This document shows, one piece after another, positions 23,820 through 33,820 of a stretch of 64,000 nucleotides of DNA. The notes beneath the pieces are model-generated. The model was given only the letters and a program-made list of their open reading frames with translations, ran no database searches and had not been told where the DNA came from. This DNA is from Bretschneidera sinensis. Its lineage: Eukaryota; Streptophyta; Magnoliopsida; Brassicales; Akaniaceae. Location: contig CM043700.1 in NCBI GenBank assembly GCA_023935145.1, positions 1,186,001-1,250,000 of the forward strand. The letters are read 5' to 3'. The translations under genes and the position numbers were made by a program. Position 1 is the first letter of the stretch. Each line of letters opens with the position of its first letter.

Positions 23820-24064
23820 TATAAAAAAACAGAATAATAAATAAATAAACAAATAAATAAAACAGAATAATAAACAATTAAATTAAACATAATAATAAAC
23901 AAGTAAATAAAACAGAATAATAAACAAGTAAATAAAACAGAATAATAAACAGATAAATAAAACAGAATAATAAACAAATAAATAAAATAAAATAACAAGC
24001 AAATAAATAAAACAGAATAATAAGCAAATAAATAAAACAGAATAATAAACAAATAAATAAAACA
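23820..24064. repeat. AT-rich minisatellite in the gag leader, region A
   Basis: About nine degenerate units of AATAAATAAAACAGAATAAT with AACA(A/G) linkers. In the coding direction it lies between the primer site and gag, so it is part of the leader RNA. The hydrophobic open frame across it is a by-product of the repeat. Confidence 0.85.
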
Positions 24065-24183
24065 GAAGTAAATGAATGATATGACCGTATTTACAAACTG
24101 CTGAAAAGAAAGATATTTACAATTATTTTTTTATTTTACCGTTACACTCAAAGTTGACAAGTTTCCTTGTACTTAAAAGTGTT

Positions 24184-24201
24184 TCCCCGGCAATGGCGCC
24201 A
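24184..24201 (-). other. Primer-binding site, tRNA-Asp, beside LTR2
   Basis: The plus strand reads TCCCCGGCAATGGCGCCA, the 3' end of tRNA-Asp with one mismatch (T for C). The primer site is therefore on the minus strand, five bases from the LTR edge. tRNA-Asp priming is typical of plant Athila/Tat-related gypsy elements. Confidence 0.85.
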
Positions 24202-24206
24202 AAATT

Positions 24207-25854
24207 TGATTACGCCCAAAGTATAATACGGTTATTGTAGTACGGCTTTGGGGTGTCGATTCCACAGGGAAACAAGTTAAGTACAAAGGAAAATGTGTGA
24301 ACCTTAAAACGAACGATAAAAGTTACACGAAAGATTTTTGGGTTTTGATGGTGAAATAATGTAAGAAAAATTGCGTAAATATAAAGGAAATATAAATAAG
24401 AAATAACAAGGTTCCGGGAATCCTCCTTAGGTTCATTCTCTATTTCCACTCTTGATTCAATTGATTTTATCTCGATTGCAAGTTTCACATCCCAAACAAG
24501 CAATCAGAATATATTCAATCAAGCACATTTATAACTCTAATATAATTGCTACAAATTACTCATTGATTTTGGTTCAAGCACACATGACCGATCTTAAAGA
24601 TTATCAAGAAACGACAATATATCTTAAAAGAAAATATCGCAGTAATGGACAATCAATAAAATAAATCTACCGGAATCAACCACATCCAAACAACCTCAAA
24701 GGAGGAGAAGGATGCAATCACCAGATTAAGAGAATCTAAAAGAATAAGAATAAAAAGTACATCTATCACATGAACTCAAATCCTTCTTACTTAATCAATG
24801 AATAATTTACAAACAATATTCAACAATAAATCCATACAACCAAATCAAGAATAGGAAATAAGGAACAATAAATCCCTAAGGATTCATCCTTTTCCCTTGT
24901 ATGAAGACTAGTTGGCCATGGAAATCAAGGTGGAAGAACAATAAGGATGCTCTCCCCTTGATTTGGCCATGAAGTTCAAGGTGGATGAACAATATGGATG
25001 TTCTCCCCTTGATTTGCAGCCAAAGAAAACTTGGAAAGAAAATGGAAGAATGCTGGATTTGGATCCCTTGGATCCTCTCTTTTTTTTCTCTTCTTTGCTT
25101 TCTCTCTTCAATGCCCAGCTGCACACTCCATAAAGATATATTTATAGAGCATGAGGGGGGTGTTTTGGTCTTGGAGAATGTCATTTTCTCACCCTAATCC
25201 GGTCATGAGGCGAGTGGGCCGTGCTGTGCGCCTGGGCCTGCTGTGCGTCTGGGCCTGCTGTGCTGGCCTGAACTGTTTCCACTAAAACTGCCATAACTTT
25301 CTCTAGAAAAATCATTTTTACGAACCGTAAAATTCTCCAGAAAATAGACTTCTGGATCTTTCTAAGAATATATGGTTCATCGTCTGGTTCTTCCTACATC
25401 AATACAGTTTAATCTGCAAAGATGATTGATCTGTGCGGGAAATTCTGGCAATTCAGTGAAACTCCTTCAACTTGTATGCAGAAGTGCACACACTAGTGTG
25501 CCTACCCTTAACTTGCTCCAAAGTGATGCACACACTTGTGTGCAGTATTTTAACTTACTGTACTTTATTACTCCAACCTTGGTTTAGACTTTAACCATCT
25601 TTGAATCATGTTTGGACACGTCTAAACCTTGGACAAAAACGAGCACCGACACCCAAGATCTTTTGGCGCTGTAAACATGGATTGCTTTATTATCTCTTTT
25701 GTACTCAAAGCACCTGAAAATGCATTGAATTAAGTCAATGATTTATGAATATCACTTTAGAGTTATCAACATGTAAAAGTGCGATTACGATCGAGATCAA
25801 CCCTAAAATGTTAACAATTAAGTATTGTTTAGATGCATTTTATGACTCTCATCA
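24207..25854 (-). repeat. LTR2 (middle, mosaic) of the three-LTR element
   Basis: Same length as the outer LTRs. From its left end to about 24957 its variable bases agree with LTR3 against LTR1. From about 25184 to its right end they agree with LTR1 against LTR3, apart from one site near 25580. The switch interval is about 230 bp. This is what a crossover between a right-hand and a left-hand LTR leaves behind. Confidence 0.93.
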
Positions 25855-28043
25855 TAACCCCCAACTAGCTTATTGCTAGTCCCTAGCAATTCAAGCGAAA
25901 GGTTATGAAATGAATTCTTTATTTAGAAATCAAAGCAAAATACAGCAATGCTAGCGTTAACTAAGAGTGATTCAAAAATCTGTCTCAAAAATCATGCATA
26001 ACATACAACACATAGAATCATTAAATATCACTCAAGTTCAAGAATAATTCAAATGTCAACCTTAAAATCGTTATCGACTCTTAACATCCATCTTACCACA
26101 ATTCATTAGTCCGAACACCCGGATGATTTTATGCACAACATAGCATGAATACAAGTCTTGGCCTCTAAAAACATATTAAATTGCATGACATCAATCACAA
26201 ATCAAGCTCCATAGGCTCACTTTTCAAATCATTCTCCACTATGTAGAAAAATCACACTATATCGGATCAATAGGTCTTTTATAAACTTGTAACGTTAGGC
26301 TTGGTAAAGGTCAAGAAGGAACGGGAAAGTTTAAACAAATAAAAGAACTAAATCTCTTAATTTAAACATAACTATTTTAAGCACAAGATAACCTTACTTC
26401 AACACCCAACTCTTTCAACCATTTTTCGAGCATTTCTCGCAATAAATCACCATTTTCTTTTTTCCTTTTCTTTCTTTGCCATAATTCACATTTTTCTTTT
26501 ATTTTGGCATAAGACCATTCACCTCCTCTTTCATTTTTTTTTTCTTTTCCACAACCCCCAACTTATCTCTTTTAATGTACTTGGGTTATGGTAGTAATAT
26601 TTTCTCATATTTCCACCCTTACTCCTTTTAATTGCTTCTCACAACATGTGTATAACTAAGTTCTTTTAAGAGAAAGGTAAGGATAAAATATCATTATGCT
26701 CATAAAGGTAAGTAAATGGTTTATCGAAAGAAACAAGGCTCAATTTTTCTTTTCAAGAAAAAGGCTTAAATAGGTGACTAGCGATAAATATAACAAGGTT
26801 AAGTTTAAAAGGCTCAAACGGTCCAAAAATTGCCTACATCATATCCTAAGTAGTGTGCATTCTATGATTTTTACCTCAAGTGATTATCAAATAAGTTACA
26901 GAGCTTGTTGAGACCGCAAAAGTATTCACAAAACAATCGAACATAAAACTTCTCCAAATGCTTTAGACTAATCATGCAATCTTACCACAAACCAGAGTCT
27001 CAAACCAAAAAAAAATTGACACTTAATTTATTCTCAAAGTGAAGCAAGATTTAACTTCATCTAAATATTATATGCTATCTCGATTAACCTCATATCATTG
27101 ACATGTGAATTGACTACAAGGCTAACACAAAGCATGCTAAAAACAAACAAAAAGGTAAAATGACACAAAGCAGTTCAATGACAAACAGGAATATGTTTCC
27201 TCCACCCCCAACTTAAAATAGACATTGTCCTCAATGTGAAAGCATAAGATAAGGAAACTCTCTTTGTAGCCACAAGTGCACAGAAGCTGAAAATTGTGCA
27301 CCACCATGTGAACTGCTTCGTATATTTGTCCCTGAAAAAGAAATACAAAAATAAAACTGGAAAACAATAAAATACTAATAATAAACAAGAAAAATAATAA
27401 AAAAAACAATAAAAATAAAAGGATATGCTTTGGGGTGCCTCCCATGAGCGCTAAGTTTTACGTCTTCAGCCAGACTCTCTTATTCCCTCTTAGAAAAACA
27501 TGAGTTGAATGCACCAGCAATTGCTTTACTGTTAAATTTGCTGCTTTTGTGCTGTAGAGAGACCTTAAAGATGTCATCAGTAACATCTGCAGATTTTGGC
27601 TCGATATATGCTCCAGTGAAGCCATGGGTAAAGGTATATACTTGGTGGTTGTCGTCCACATCCTCTGATTTGTTCGGTGTTGGGATGTGTAACGACTTAC
27701 CACTAAGTGTCTCAATGGCATTCACCTCCTCTTTCTTCTGTTGCGTTTAGTGCTGATCGTAGGATGTGGACTGAGCTTGGGAAGGGAACTTACCTCGCTC
27801 AGTCACACTCAAATAGCTCGTCAGCTTGGACACTTGGCTCTTTATCTCTTTATATTCTTCAACAACCTGCACAATTAAAGATTCAAGCCTTTGATTTATC
27901 TTCCCCTGTGCTTCAATAAAAGTATGTAACGTGTCTTCTAAAGAACTCCTAGAAGATACAGGTGCATGATATGGTTCATGATATGGTGCAGGGGGTTGTG
28001 CAAGCTGCTGGTTTTCAGACTTCTAGCTGAAATTGGGGTGATT
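25855..28043 (-). other. Internal region B, 3' of gag: duplicate of region A
   Basis: Matches 20468-22656 with only a handful of substitutions (for example AATTGC for AAGTGC near 26630, CCACAAG for CCAAAAG near 27270). The same gag-tail segment lies at 27725-27480 and the same hairpin/purine modules at about 27199-27239 and 25856-25892. It has no pol coding either. Confidence 0.8.
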
Positions 28044-29033
28044 TCACCATCCCGGATTGTAGGTATTAGAGAAGGGTGCAGAAGGCTTCGTGTACATGCC
28101 TAAGGCGTTACATTGTTCTTTATACATCCCTCTCATCTCAACAAATGTGGGGCACTCTTGGGCGAGATGGTCTACCCCGCCACACACAAAACATGGTTTA
28201 AAAGATTTTGCATGATTAACCACGTGTGTTGGCTTTAAGCTCTTAGTCTTTAATACCTCTAGTTCTCTAGTGAGCATTTCGACCTTGGCCTTAAGGTTAT
28301 CCTCTTCCCTAAGATGGTGAATTCCACCACCATTTGGGTGCTCTATAGGTCGTGACCTATTTGTGCTTTTAGTAGCACTAGGTCCAGTCCAAGTGTGAGC
28401 TTTTTCAGCAAGCTCATTGAGGTACTCTATGGCCTCATCAGGATCTTTCTCCAAGAACCCACCATTACACATCATCTCTACAAATTGACGTTCTCTATAA
28501 GTAAGACCCTCATAGAAATAGCTCACTAAATGCCAATTCTCATACCCATGGTGAGGGCACATACTCAATAACTCTTTAAATCTCTCCCAAGACTGATACA
28601 AAGTCTCGTTGTCCTTTTGTGCAAAGGTGGAGATTTGCCTTTTCAAAGCATTGGTCTTATGTTGGGGAAAGTATTTATTGAAAAAAGTTCGAGTTATCTC
28701 AGTCCACGACCCAATAGATCGTGGTCTTAATGAGTATAGCCAACTCTTAGCTCTATCCTTCAAAGCGAAAGGAAAGAACTTAAGCCTAACAATGTCATTG
28801 GTTTCATCGTGACTATGAAAAGTCGCAACTACTTCCTCAAACTCTTTAATGTGCACATATGGGTTTTCATTATCCAAACCATAAAAAGTAGGAAGTAATT
28901 GAATCATCCCTGGTTTAAAATCTAGTTGGTGAGTATTGACTGGAAACATGATGCATGATGGTGTGGCTGTGCGTGTAGGGTGGAGGTAATCCTGAAGTGT
29001 CCTGACAACATTTTCATTACGATTATCGGCCAT
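28044..29033 (-). CDS. Ty3/gypsy-type gag polyprotein (transposon)
   Basis: 329 codons from the ATG at 29033. The frame is open further upstream, to a stop near 29155, but has no earlier ATG. The Retrotrans_gag domain occupies roughly residues 25-215: LLPTFYGLDNENPYVHIKEF, FFPFALKDRAKSWLYSL, TFFNKYFPQHKT, WERFKELLSMCPHHG and YFYEGL. A CCHC knuckle (CFVCGGVDHLAQEC) lies near residue 290. The protein ends NTYNPGW followed by TGA. In relatives I remember, an Arg continues the frame at that spot, and downstream codons here still read as gag (NHPNFS), so the stop looks acquired. Both copies share it, so it predates the duplication. It would form the particle shell if expressed. It is a transposon gene, not a host gene. 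Confidence 0.88.
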   Translation of the reverse strand: MADNRNENVVRTLQDYLHPTRTATPSCIMFPVNTHQLDFKPGMIQLLPTFYGLDNENPYVHIKEFEEVVATFHSHDETNDIVRLKFFPFALKDRAKSWLYSLRPRSIGSWTEITRTFFNKYFPQHKTNALKRQISTFAQKDNETLYQSWERFKELLSMCPHHGYENWHLVSYFYEGLTYRERQFVEMMCNGGFLEKDPDEAIEYLNELAEKAHTWTGPSATKSTNRSRPIEHPNGGGIHHLREEDNLKAKVEMLTRELEVLKTKSLKPTHVVNHAKSFKPCFVCGGVDHLAQECPTFVEMRGMYKEQCNALGMYTKPSAPFSNTYNPGW

Positions 29034-29206
29034 GTTAAAAAAATCCTCTAAATTTTCTGATGGGGGTGCACTATGGTTTGATCTAGGCAAGGTTTCACCA
29101 ATGGAGGTGGAAGGAGAGGGTAACTCTAATTCGAGTCCTGTAATGAATCTGCCTCACGAATCTCTCGGTTTAAACATGCACCAATTAATTTAGAGGGAAA
29201 ATTAAA

Positions 29207-29451
29207 TATAAAAAAACAGAATAATAAATAAATAAACAAATAAATAAAACAGAATAATAAACAATTAAATTAAACATAATAATAAACAAGTAAATAAAAC
29301 AGAATAATAAACAAGTAAATAAAACAGAATAATAAACAGATAAATAAAACAGAATAATAAACAAATAAATAAAATAAAATAACAAGCAAATAAATAAAAC
29401 AGAATAATAAGCAAATAAATAAAACAGAATAATAAACAAATAAATAAAACA
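29207..29451. repeat. AT-rich minisatellite in the gag leader, region B
   Basis: Unit-for-unit duplicate of 23820-24064, with the same number and order of variant units, consistent with a recent duplication of the whole internal region. Confidence 0.85.
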
Positions 29452-29570
29452 GAAGTAAATGAATGATATGACCGTATTTACAAACTGCTGAAAAGAAAGA
29501 TATTTACAATTATTTTTTTATTTTACCGTTACACTCAAAGTTGACAAGTTTCCTTGTACTTAAAAGTGTT

Positions 29571-29588
29571 TCCCCGGCAATGGCGCCA
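29571..29588 (-). other. Primer-binding site, tRNA-Asp, beside LTR3
   Basis: Identical to the site at 24184-24201, including the single mismatch and five-base spacing. LTR3 with this site is the functional 5' LTR side of the array. Confidence 0.85.
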
Positions 29589-29593
29589 AAATT

Positions 29594-31241
29594 TGATTAC
29601 GCCCAAAGTATAATACGGTTATTGTAGTACGGCTTTGGGGTGTCGATTCCACAGGGAAACAAGTTAAGTACAAAGGAAAATGTGTGAACCTTAAAACGAA
29701 CGATAAAAGTTACACGAAAGATTTTTGGGTTTTGATGGTGAAATAATGTAAGAAAAATTGCGTAAATATAAAGGAAATATAAATAAGAAATAACAAGGTT
29801 CCGGGAATCCTCCTTAGGTTCATTCTCTATTTCCACTCTTGATTCAATTGATTTTATCTCGATTGCAAGTTTCACATCCCAAACAAGCAATCAGAATATA
29901 TTCAATCAAGCACATTTATAACTCTAATATAATTGCTACAAATTACTCATTGATTTTGGTTCAAGCACACATGACCGATCTTAAAGATTATCAAGAAACG
30001 ACAATATATCTTAAAAGAAAATATCGCAGTAATGGACAATCAATAAAATAAATCTACCGGAATCAACCACATCCAAACAACCTCAAAGGAAGAGAAGGAT
30101 GCAATCACCAGATTAAGAGAATCTAAAAGAATAAGAATAAAAAGTACATCTATCACATGAACTCAAATCCTTCTTACTTAATCAATGAATAATTTACAAA
30201 CAATATTCAACAATAAATCCATACAACCAAATCAAGAATAGGAAATAAGGAAAAATAAATCCCTAAGGATTCATCCTTTTCCCTTGTATGAAGACTAGTT
30301 GGCCATGGAAATCAAGGTGGAAGAACAATAAGGATGCTCTCCCCTTGATTTGGCCATGAAGTTCAAGGTGGATGAACAATATGGATGTTCTCCCCTTGAT
30401 TTGCAGCCAAAGAAAACTTGGAAAGAAAATGGAAGAATGCTGGATTTGGATCCCTTGGATCCTCTCTTTTTTCTCTCTTCCTTGCTTTCTCTCTTCAATG
30501 CCCAGCTGCACACTCCATAAAGATATATTTATAGAGCATGAGGGGGGTGTTTTGGTCTTGGAGAATGTCATTTGCTCACCCTAATCCGGTCAAGAGGCGA
30601 GTGGGCCGTGCTGTGCGCCTGGGCCTGCTGTGCGTCTGGGCCTGTTGTGCTGGCCTAAACTGTTTCCACTAAAACTGCCATAACTTTCTCTAGAAAAATC
30701 CTTTTTACGAACAGTAAAATTCTCCAGAAAATAGACTTCTGGATCTTTCTAAGAATATATGGCTCATCATCTGGTTCTTCCTCCATCAATACAGTTTAAT
30801 TTGCAAAGATGATTGATCTGTGCGGGAAATTCTGGCAATTCAGTGAAACTCCTTCAGCTTGTATGCAGAAGTGCACACATTAGTGTACCTACCCTTAACT
30901 TGCTCCAAAGTGATGCACACACTTGTGTGCAGTATTTTAACTTACTTTAATTTATTACTCCAACCTTGGTTTAGACTTTAACCATCTTTGAATCATGTTT
31001 GGACACGTCTAAACCTTGGATAAAAACGAGCACCGACACCCAAGATCTTTTGGCACTGTAAACATGGATTGCTTTATTATCTCTTTTGTACTCAAAGCAC
31101 CTGAAAATGCATTGAATTAAGTCAATGATTTATGAATATCACTTTAGAGTTATCAACATGTAAAAGTGCGATTACGATCGAGATCAACCCTAAAATGTTA
31201 ACAATTAAGTATTGTTTAGATGCATTTTATGACTCTCATCA
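29594..31241 (-). repeat. LTR3 (right) of the three-LTR element
   Basis: 1648 bp. Its right half has private bases not seen in LTR1 or LTR2 (GTCAAGAGGCG, CCTGTTGTGC, CACATTAGTGTACC, TTTTGGCACTG). In the direction of transcription this is the 5' LTR. It is followed at once by ATGCT and the continuing copia reverse transcriptase. Confidence 0.94.
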
Positions 31242-32270
31242 ATGCTTTAATAAGTTTAAGTTATTTCAAATGGATGTAAAGAGTGCCTTCTTAAATGGAT
31301 TTATAAAAGAAGAGGTTTGTGTTGAACACCTCTTAGATTTGAAAATCCTAGTCTTCTAAATCATGTCTACAAGTTTTCGAAGGCTCTATATGGGTTGAAG
31401 CAAGCTCCAAGGGTATGGTATGAAAGACTAAGTAAATTTTTGATTGATAGTAACTTTGTAAGAGGTAAGACAGACACAACTCTCTTCACAAAAACTCACA
31501 AAAATGACACTTTGCTAGTCCAAATATATGTTGATGATATTATATTTGGTGCTACTAATGAATCTATGTGTTAAGAGTTTGCCAAGTGCATGCAAGGTGA
31601 ATTTGAAATGAGCATGATGAGAGAGCTTACATACTTCTTTGGACTTTAAATAAAACAACTAAAAGGAGGCATCTTCATTAATCAATCAAAGTATACGAAG
31701 GACCTACTAAAGAGGTTTGGGATAGAAAGCTCAAAGCCACTTGGAACACCCATGAGCACCTCGACAAAGCTTAATCTTGATGAAGGAGGTAAATGTGAAG
31801 ATACTAAATATTATAGAAGCATGATAGGAACTTTGCTTTATTTGACTGCAAGTAAACCTGATATAATGTTCAGTGTATGCATGTGTGCTAGATTTAAAGC
31901 TAATCCTAAGGAATCACATGTAGTTGCTGTAAAAAGAATCCTTAGATATTTACAAGGAACTCAAACCATAGGATTATGGTACTCTAGAGATTCATCTTTT
32001 GAGCTTGTAGGATATTCAGATGTTGATTTTGCTGGATGTAGGTTAGATAGAAAAAGCACAAGTGGAACATGCCAATTTTTAGGTGCAATGTTAACCTCTT
32101 AGTTTTCCAAGAAACAAAACTCAGTTGCACTATCAACCGCCGAGGCGAAATATGTAGCAGCTGGAAGTTATTGTGCTCAAGTGTTATGGATGAAACAACA
32201 ACTAGAAGACTATGACATGATCTTTAAAAGTATCCCAATTCATTATGATAATACTAGTGCTATCAACCTA
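31242..32270 (+). pseudogene. Ty1/copia reverse transcriptase and RNase H, continued
   Basis: Continues the copia frame cut at 18819: FNKFKLFQMDVKSAFLNGF, then YVDDIIFGATNESM (catalytic YVDD at about 31527-31538), KQLKGGIFINQSKYTKDLL, then RNase H region pieces YRSMIGTLLYLTASKPDIMF, VKRILRYLQGTQ, GYSDVDFAGCRLDRKST and SVALSTAEAKYVAAGS, ending at HYDNTSAINL. Several stops and frameshifts are present (31358, 31574, 32100). The last residues of RNase H, the 3' UTR and the 3' LTR are absent: at about 32270 the sequence changes to an unrelated transposon frame. Confidence 0.88.
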
Positions 32271-33141
32271 CTGCCTGCTTTTGAGGCTATTCACTTGACC
32301 CTACTGGTCAAGATCCATGAGAAATTCTACCCGAGACTGATTCACCAGTTCTATGCAAACTTGGTGAAACCCAGTCCACTGGCTCTGAGGTTCAGAACCA
32401 GTGTCATGGGTGTGGAGTTTGAGGTCAATATTGACCTCTTGATGAGCATTTTGAGGATCCTTGGCTAGACAATTTCGAGATTAAGGAGGCGTGTCAGATA
32501 GTTAGGGGAGACCCTAACTATGTATTCAGACCCACTACATTACACATGTAGTGATATGCCCCTAGACTCGAAATTGTTCAATCTCATCGTGAGTTGGACC
32601 ATCCACTTGAGACTAGGAAGTCGAAGGTATCTATCTAAGATAGATATTGTATTGATTTGGTGCCTTAAAACTGGGCACCACTTCAATATATACCCCGTGC
32701 TACTCGCCAATATGATTAATGGCGAAGCGAGCGACTCTGGATATCTTCCCTACGGGATGCTCATCACGCTCATACTCTAGCACTTCTGAGTACCTCGCCC
32801 CGCCTCTGAGGCTCAGGATATTGAGCCAAAGGATATCATCAACGTCTTCTCGTTGAAGTAGATGGGATACACAATCCGTGATGGCTTCATCTACTCCAAG
32901 GCCGGGAAGCACATTAGGATTAGAGAGGATGATAGTAGTGATGATGAGGATGCTGCTACTGCTGCTGATATGGATACGGATGCCCAAGTACCTCTTATGG
33001 GTGACTCGAGTACTGGTCAGGCTAGGTATGGCGATCTACTTCAGGCTATCACGAGCCTCCAGTTGACCATACAGTCCGAATTCTAGACTTTGAGCTCCTC
33101 CATTGAGACCCTCCGGAATGACTTTGAGCTGCAACGAGAAC
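32271..33141 (+). pseudogene. Fragment of a 'putative plant transposon protein' family
   Basis: Pieces in changing frames read KFYPRLIHQFYANLVKPSP, EVNIDLLMSILRI, then LDSKLFNLIVSWTIHL, SKIDIVLIWCLKTG, LPYGMLITLIL, and a C-terminal part IRDGFIYSKAGKHIRIRED with an Asp-rich stretch and a helical tail. The layout (YANL near the start, PYGMLIT near the middle) is that of a family of plant retrotransposon-associated proteins known only by this name. Frameshifts and stops break it at least four times. Its left edge is fused to copia RNase H and its right edge ends abruptly where LTR sequence begins at 33142, so both ends are deletion or recombination joints. Confidence 0.6.
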
Positions 33142-33820
33142 GCACATACATATGAGGAATGTAAATATAAATAGGTATTAATCAAGTTAAATACTCTAAC
33201 AAGGCTATAACAAAGATAGTCAATGAATAAATGTGTTGTAAAGCATAACTAGGGCTTCAATCAAGCCCTATAGGAGTTTAGTTACACATCCTAAGTAAAG
33301 TAAACATGCTAAACATAAAAATAGAAAACTAAAACTGAAGAAACTCGGGAGACGAGTCGTTAATTCCTCTCCTAAGCTCTCTACTTCGAGTCTAGAACAA
33401 AAGGTTAAACTAAAAGGAAGATATGCTCCCCAAAAGGGAGATATCTTTTCTGTGTTTTACAAGTCTATTTATAGGGTTCTAAGGACACTTGGAAACTCTA
33501 ATTTCCAAAATAGGGCCCTAACCCTAATTTTCAAAATAGGTGCTGTCGTTTTACTATTCACTGCCGTACGTGTGCGCTCGATCGCGAGCAGAGTGCGCTC
33601 GATCACCCTTCCTAGTGCGCTCGATCACACTCTAGACAGTATCTGCTCCAGGTTTTCCAGTTTTCTTCTTTTTAAGCTCCAAAAGCTTCCAAAATGCTTC
33701 TTTTTCTTCATAGACCTATAAAAACCATGTAAAACACAAAAATGAAGTAAAATGGACTAAAATAACATAAACTAGGGCTTAACAAATGTAACTTAAGGGG
33801 CTTAATTTAAGCTCCTATCA
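33142..33820 (-). repeat. Partial LTR (3' side) of the truncated gypsy-type element
   Basis: Matches 37131-37836 closely, starting exactly at GCACATACATATGAGG. About 600 bases that should precede it are missing. It carries the same minus-strand TATAAATA box (near 33467-33475) and a shorter set of GCGCTCGATC motifs than the right LTR, lacking one unit. Confidence 0.9.

Larger units (their letters stand above)
18820..31241 (-). mobile_element. Three-LTR tandem Ty3/gypsy-type element (LTR-int-LTR-int-LTR)
   Basis: Five blocks repeat with an exact period of 5387 bp: LTR 18820-20467, internal 20468-24206, LTR 24207-25854, internal 25855-29593, LTR 29594-31241. Each LTR is 1648 bp, begins TGAT and ends ATCA. 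The whole array is flanked by a perfect 5-bp duplication ATGCT (18815-18819 and 31242-31246), and removing it restores the copia reverse transcriptase frame. So it entered once and expanded in place. Coding direction is minus: the tRNA-Asp primer site is beside the left edge of LTR2 and LTR3, gag reads leftward, and purine tracts abut the right edge of LTR1 and LTR2. There is no protease, reverse transcriptase, RNase H or integrase, so it depends on another element for movement. Confidence 0.95.

Noticed and set aside
23798..24052. 84-residue hydrophobic minus-strand frame resembling a multi-pass membrane protein (repeated at 29185-29439)
   Set aside because: It is the translation of an AT-rich minisatellite (units of AATAAATAAAACAG) in a retrotransposon leader. 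The LFI/CLLF periodicity simply mirrors the DNA repeat.
29034..29090. gag start upstream at a TTG (29090)
   Set aside because: No upstream in-frame ATG exists. The ATG at 29033 (MADNRN) gives a gag start comparable with relatives.
18820..31241. Two independent insertions of the same gypsy-type element side by side
   Set aside because: Independent insertions would give four LTRs or separate target duplications. There are three LTRs, one ATGCT pair outside and a mosaic middle LTR, which favours unequal crossover.
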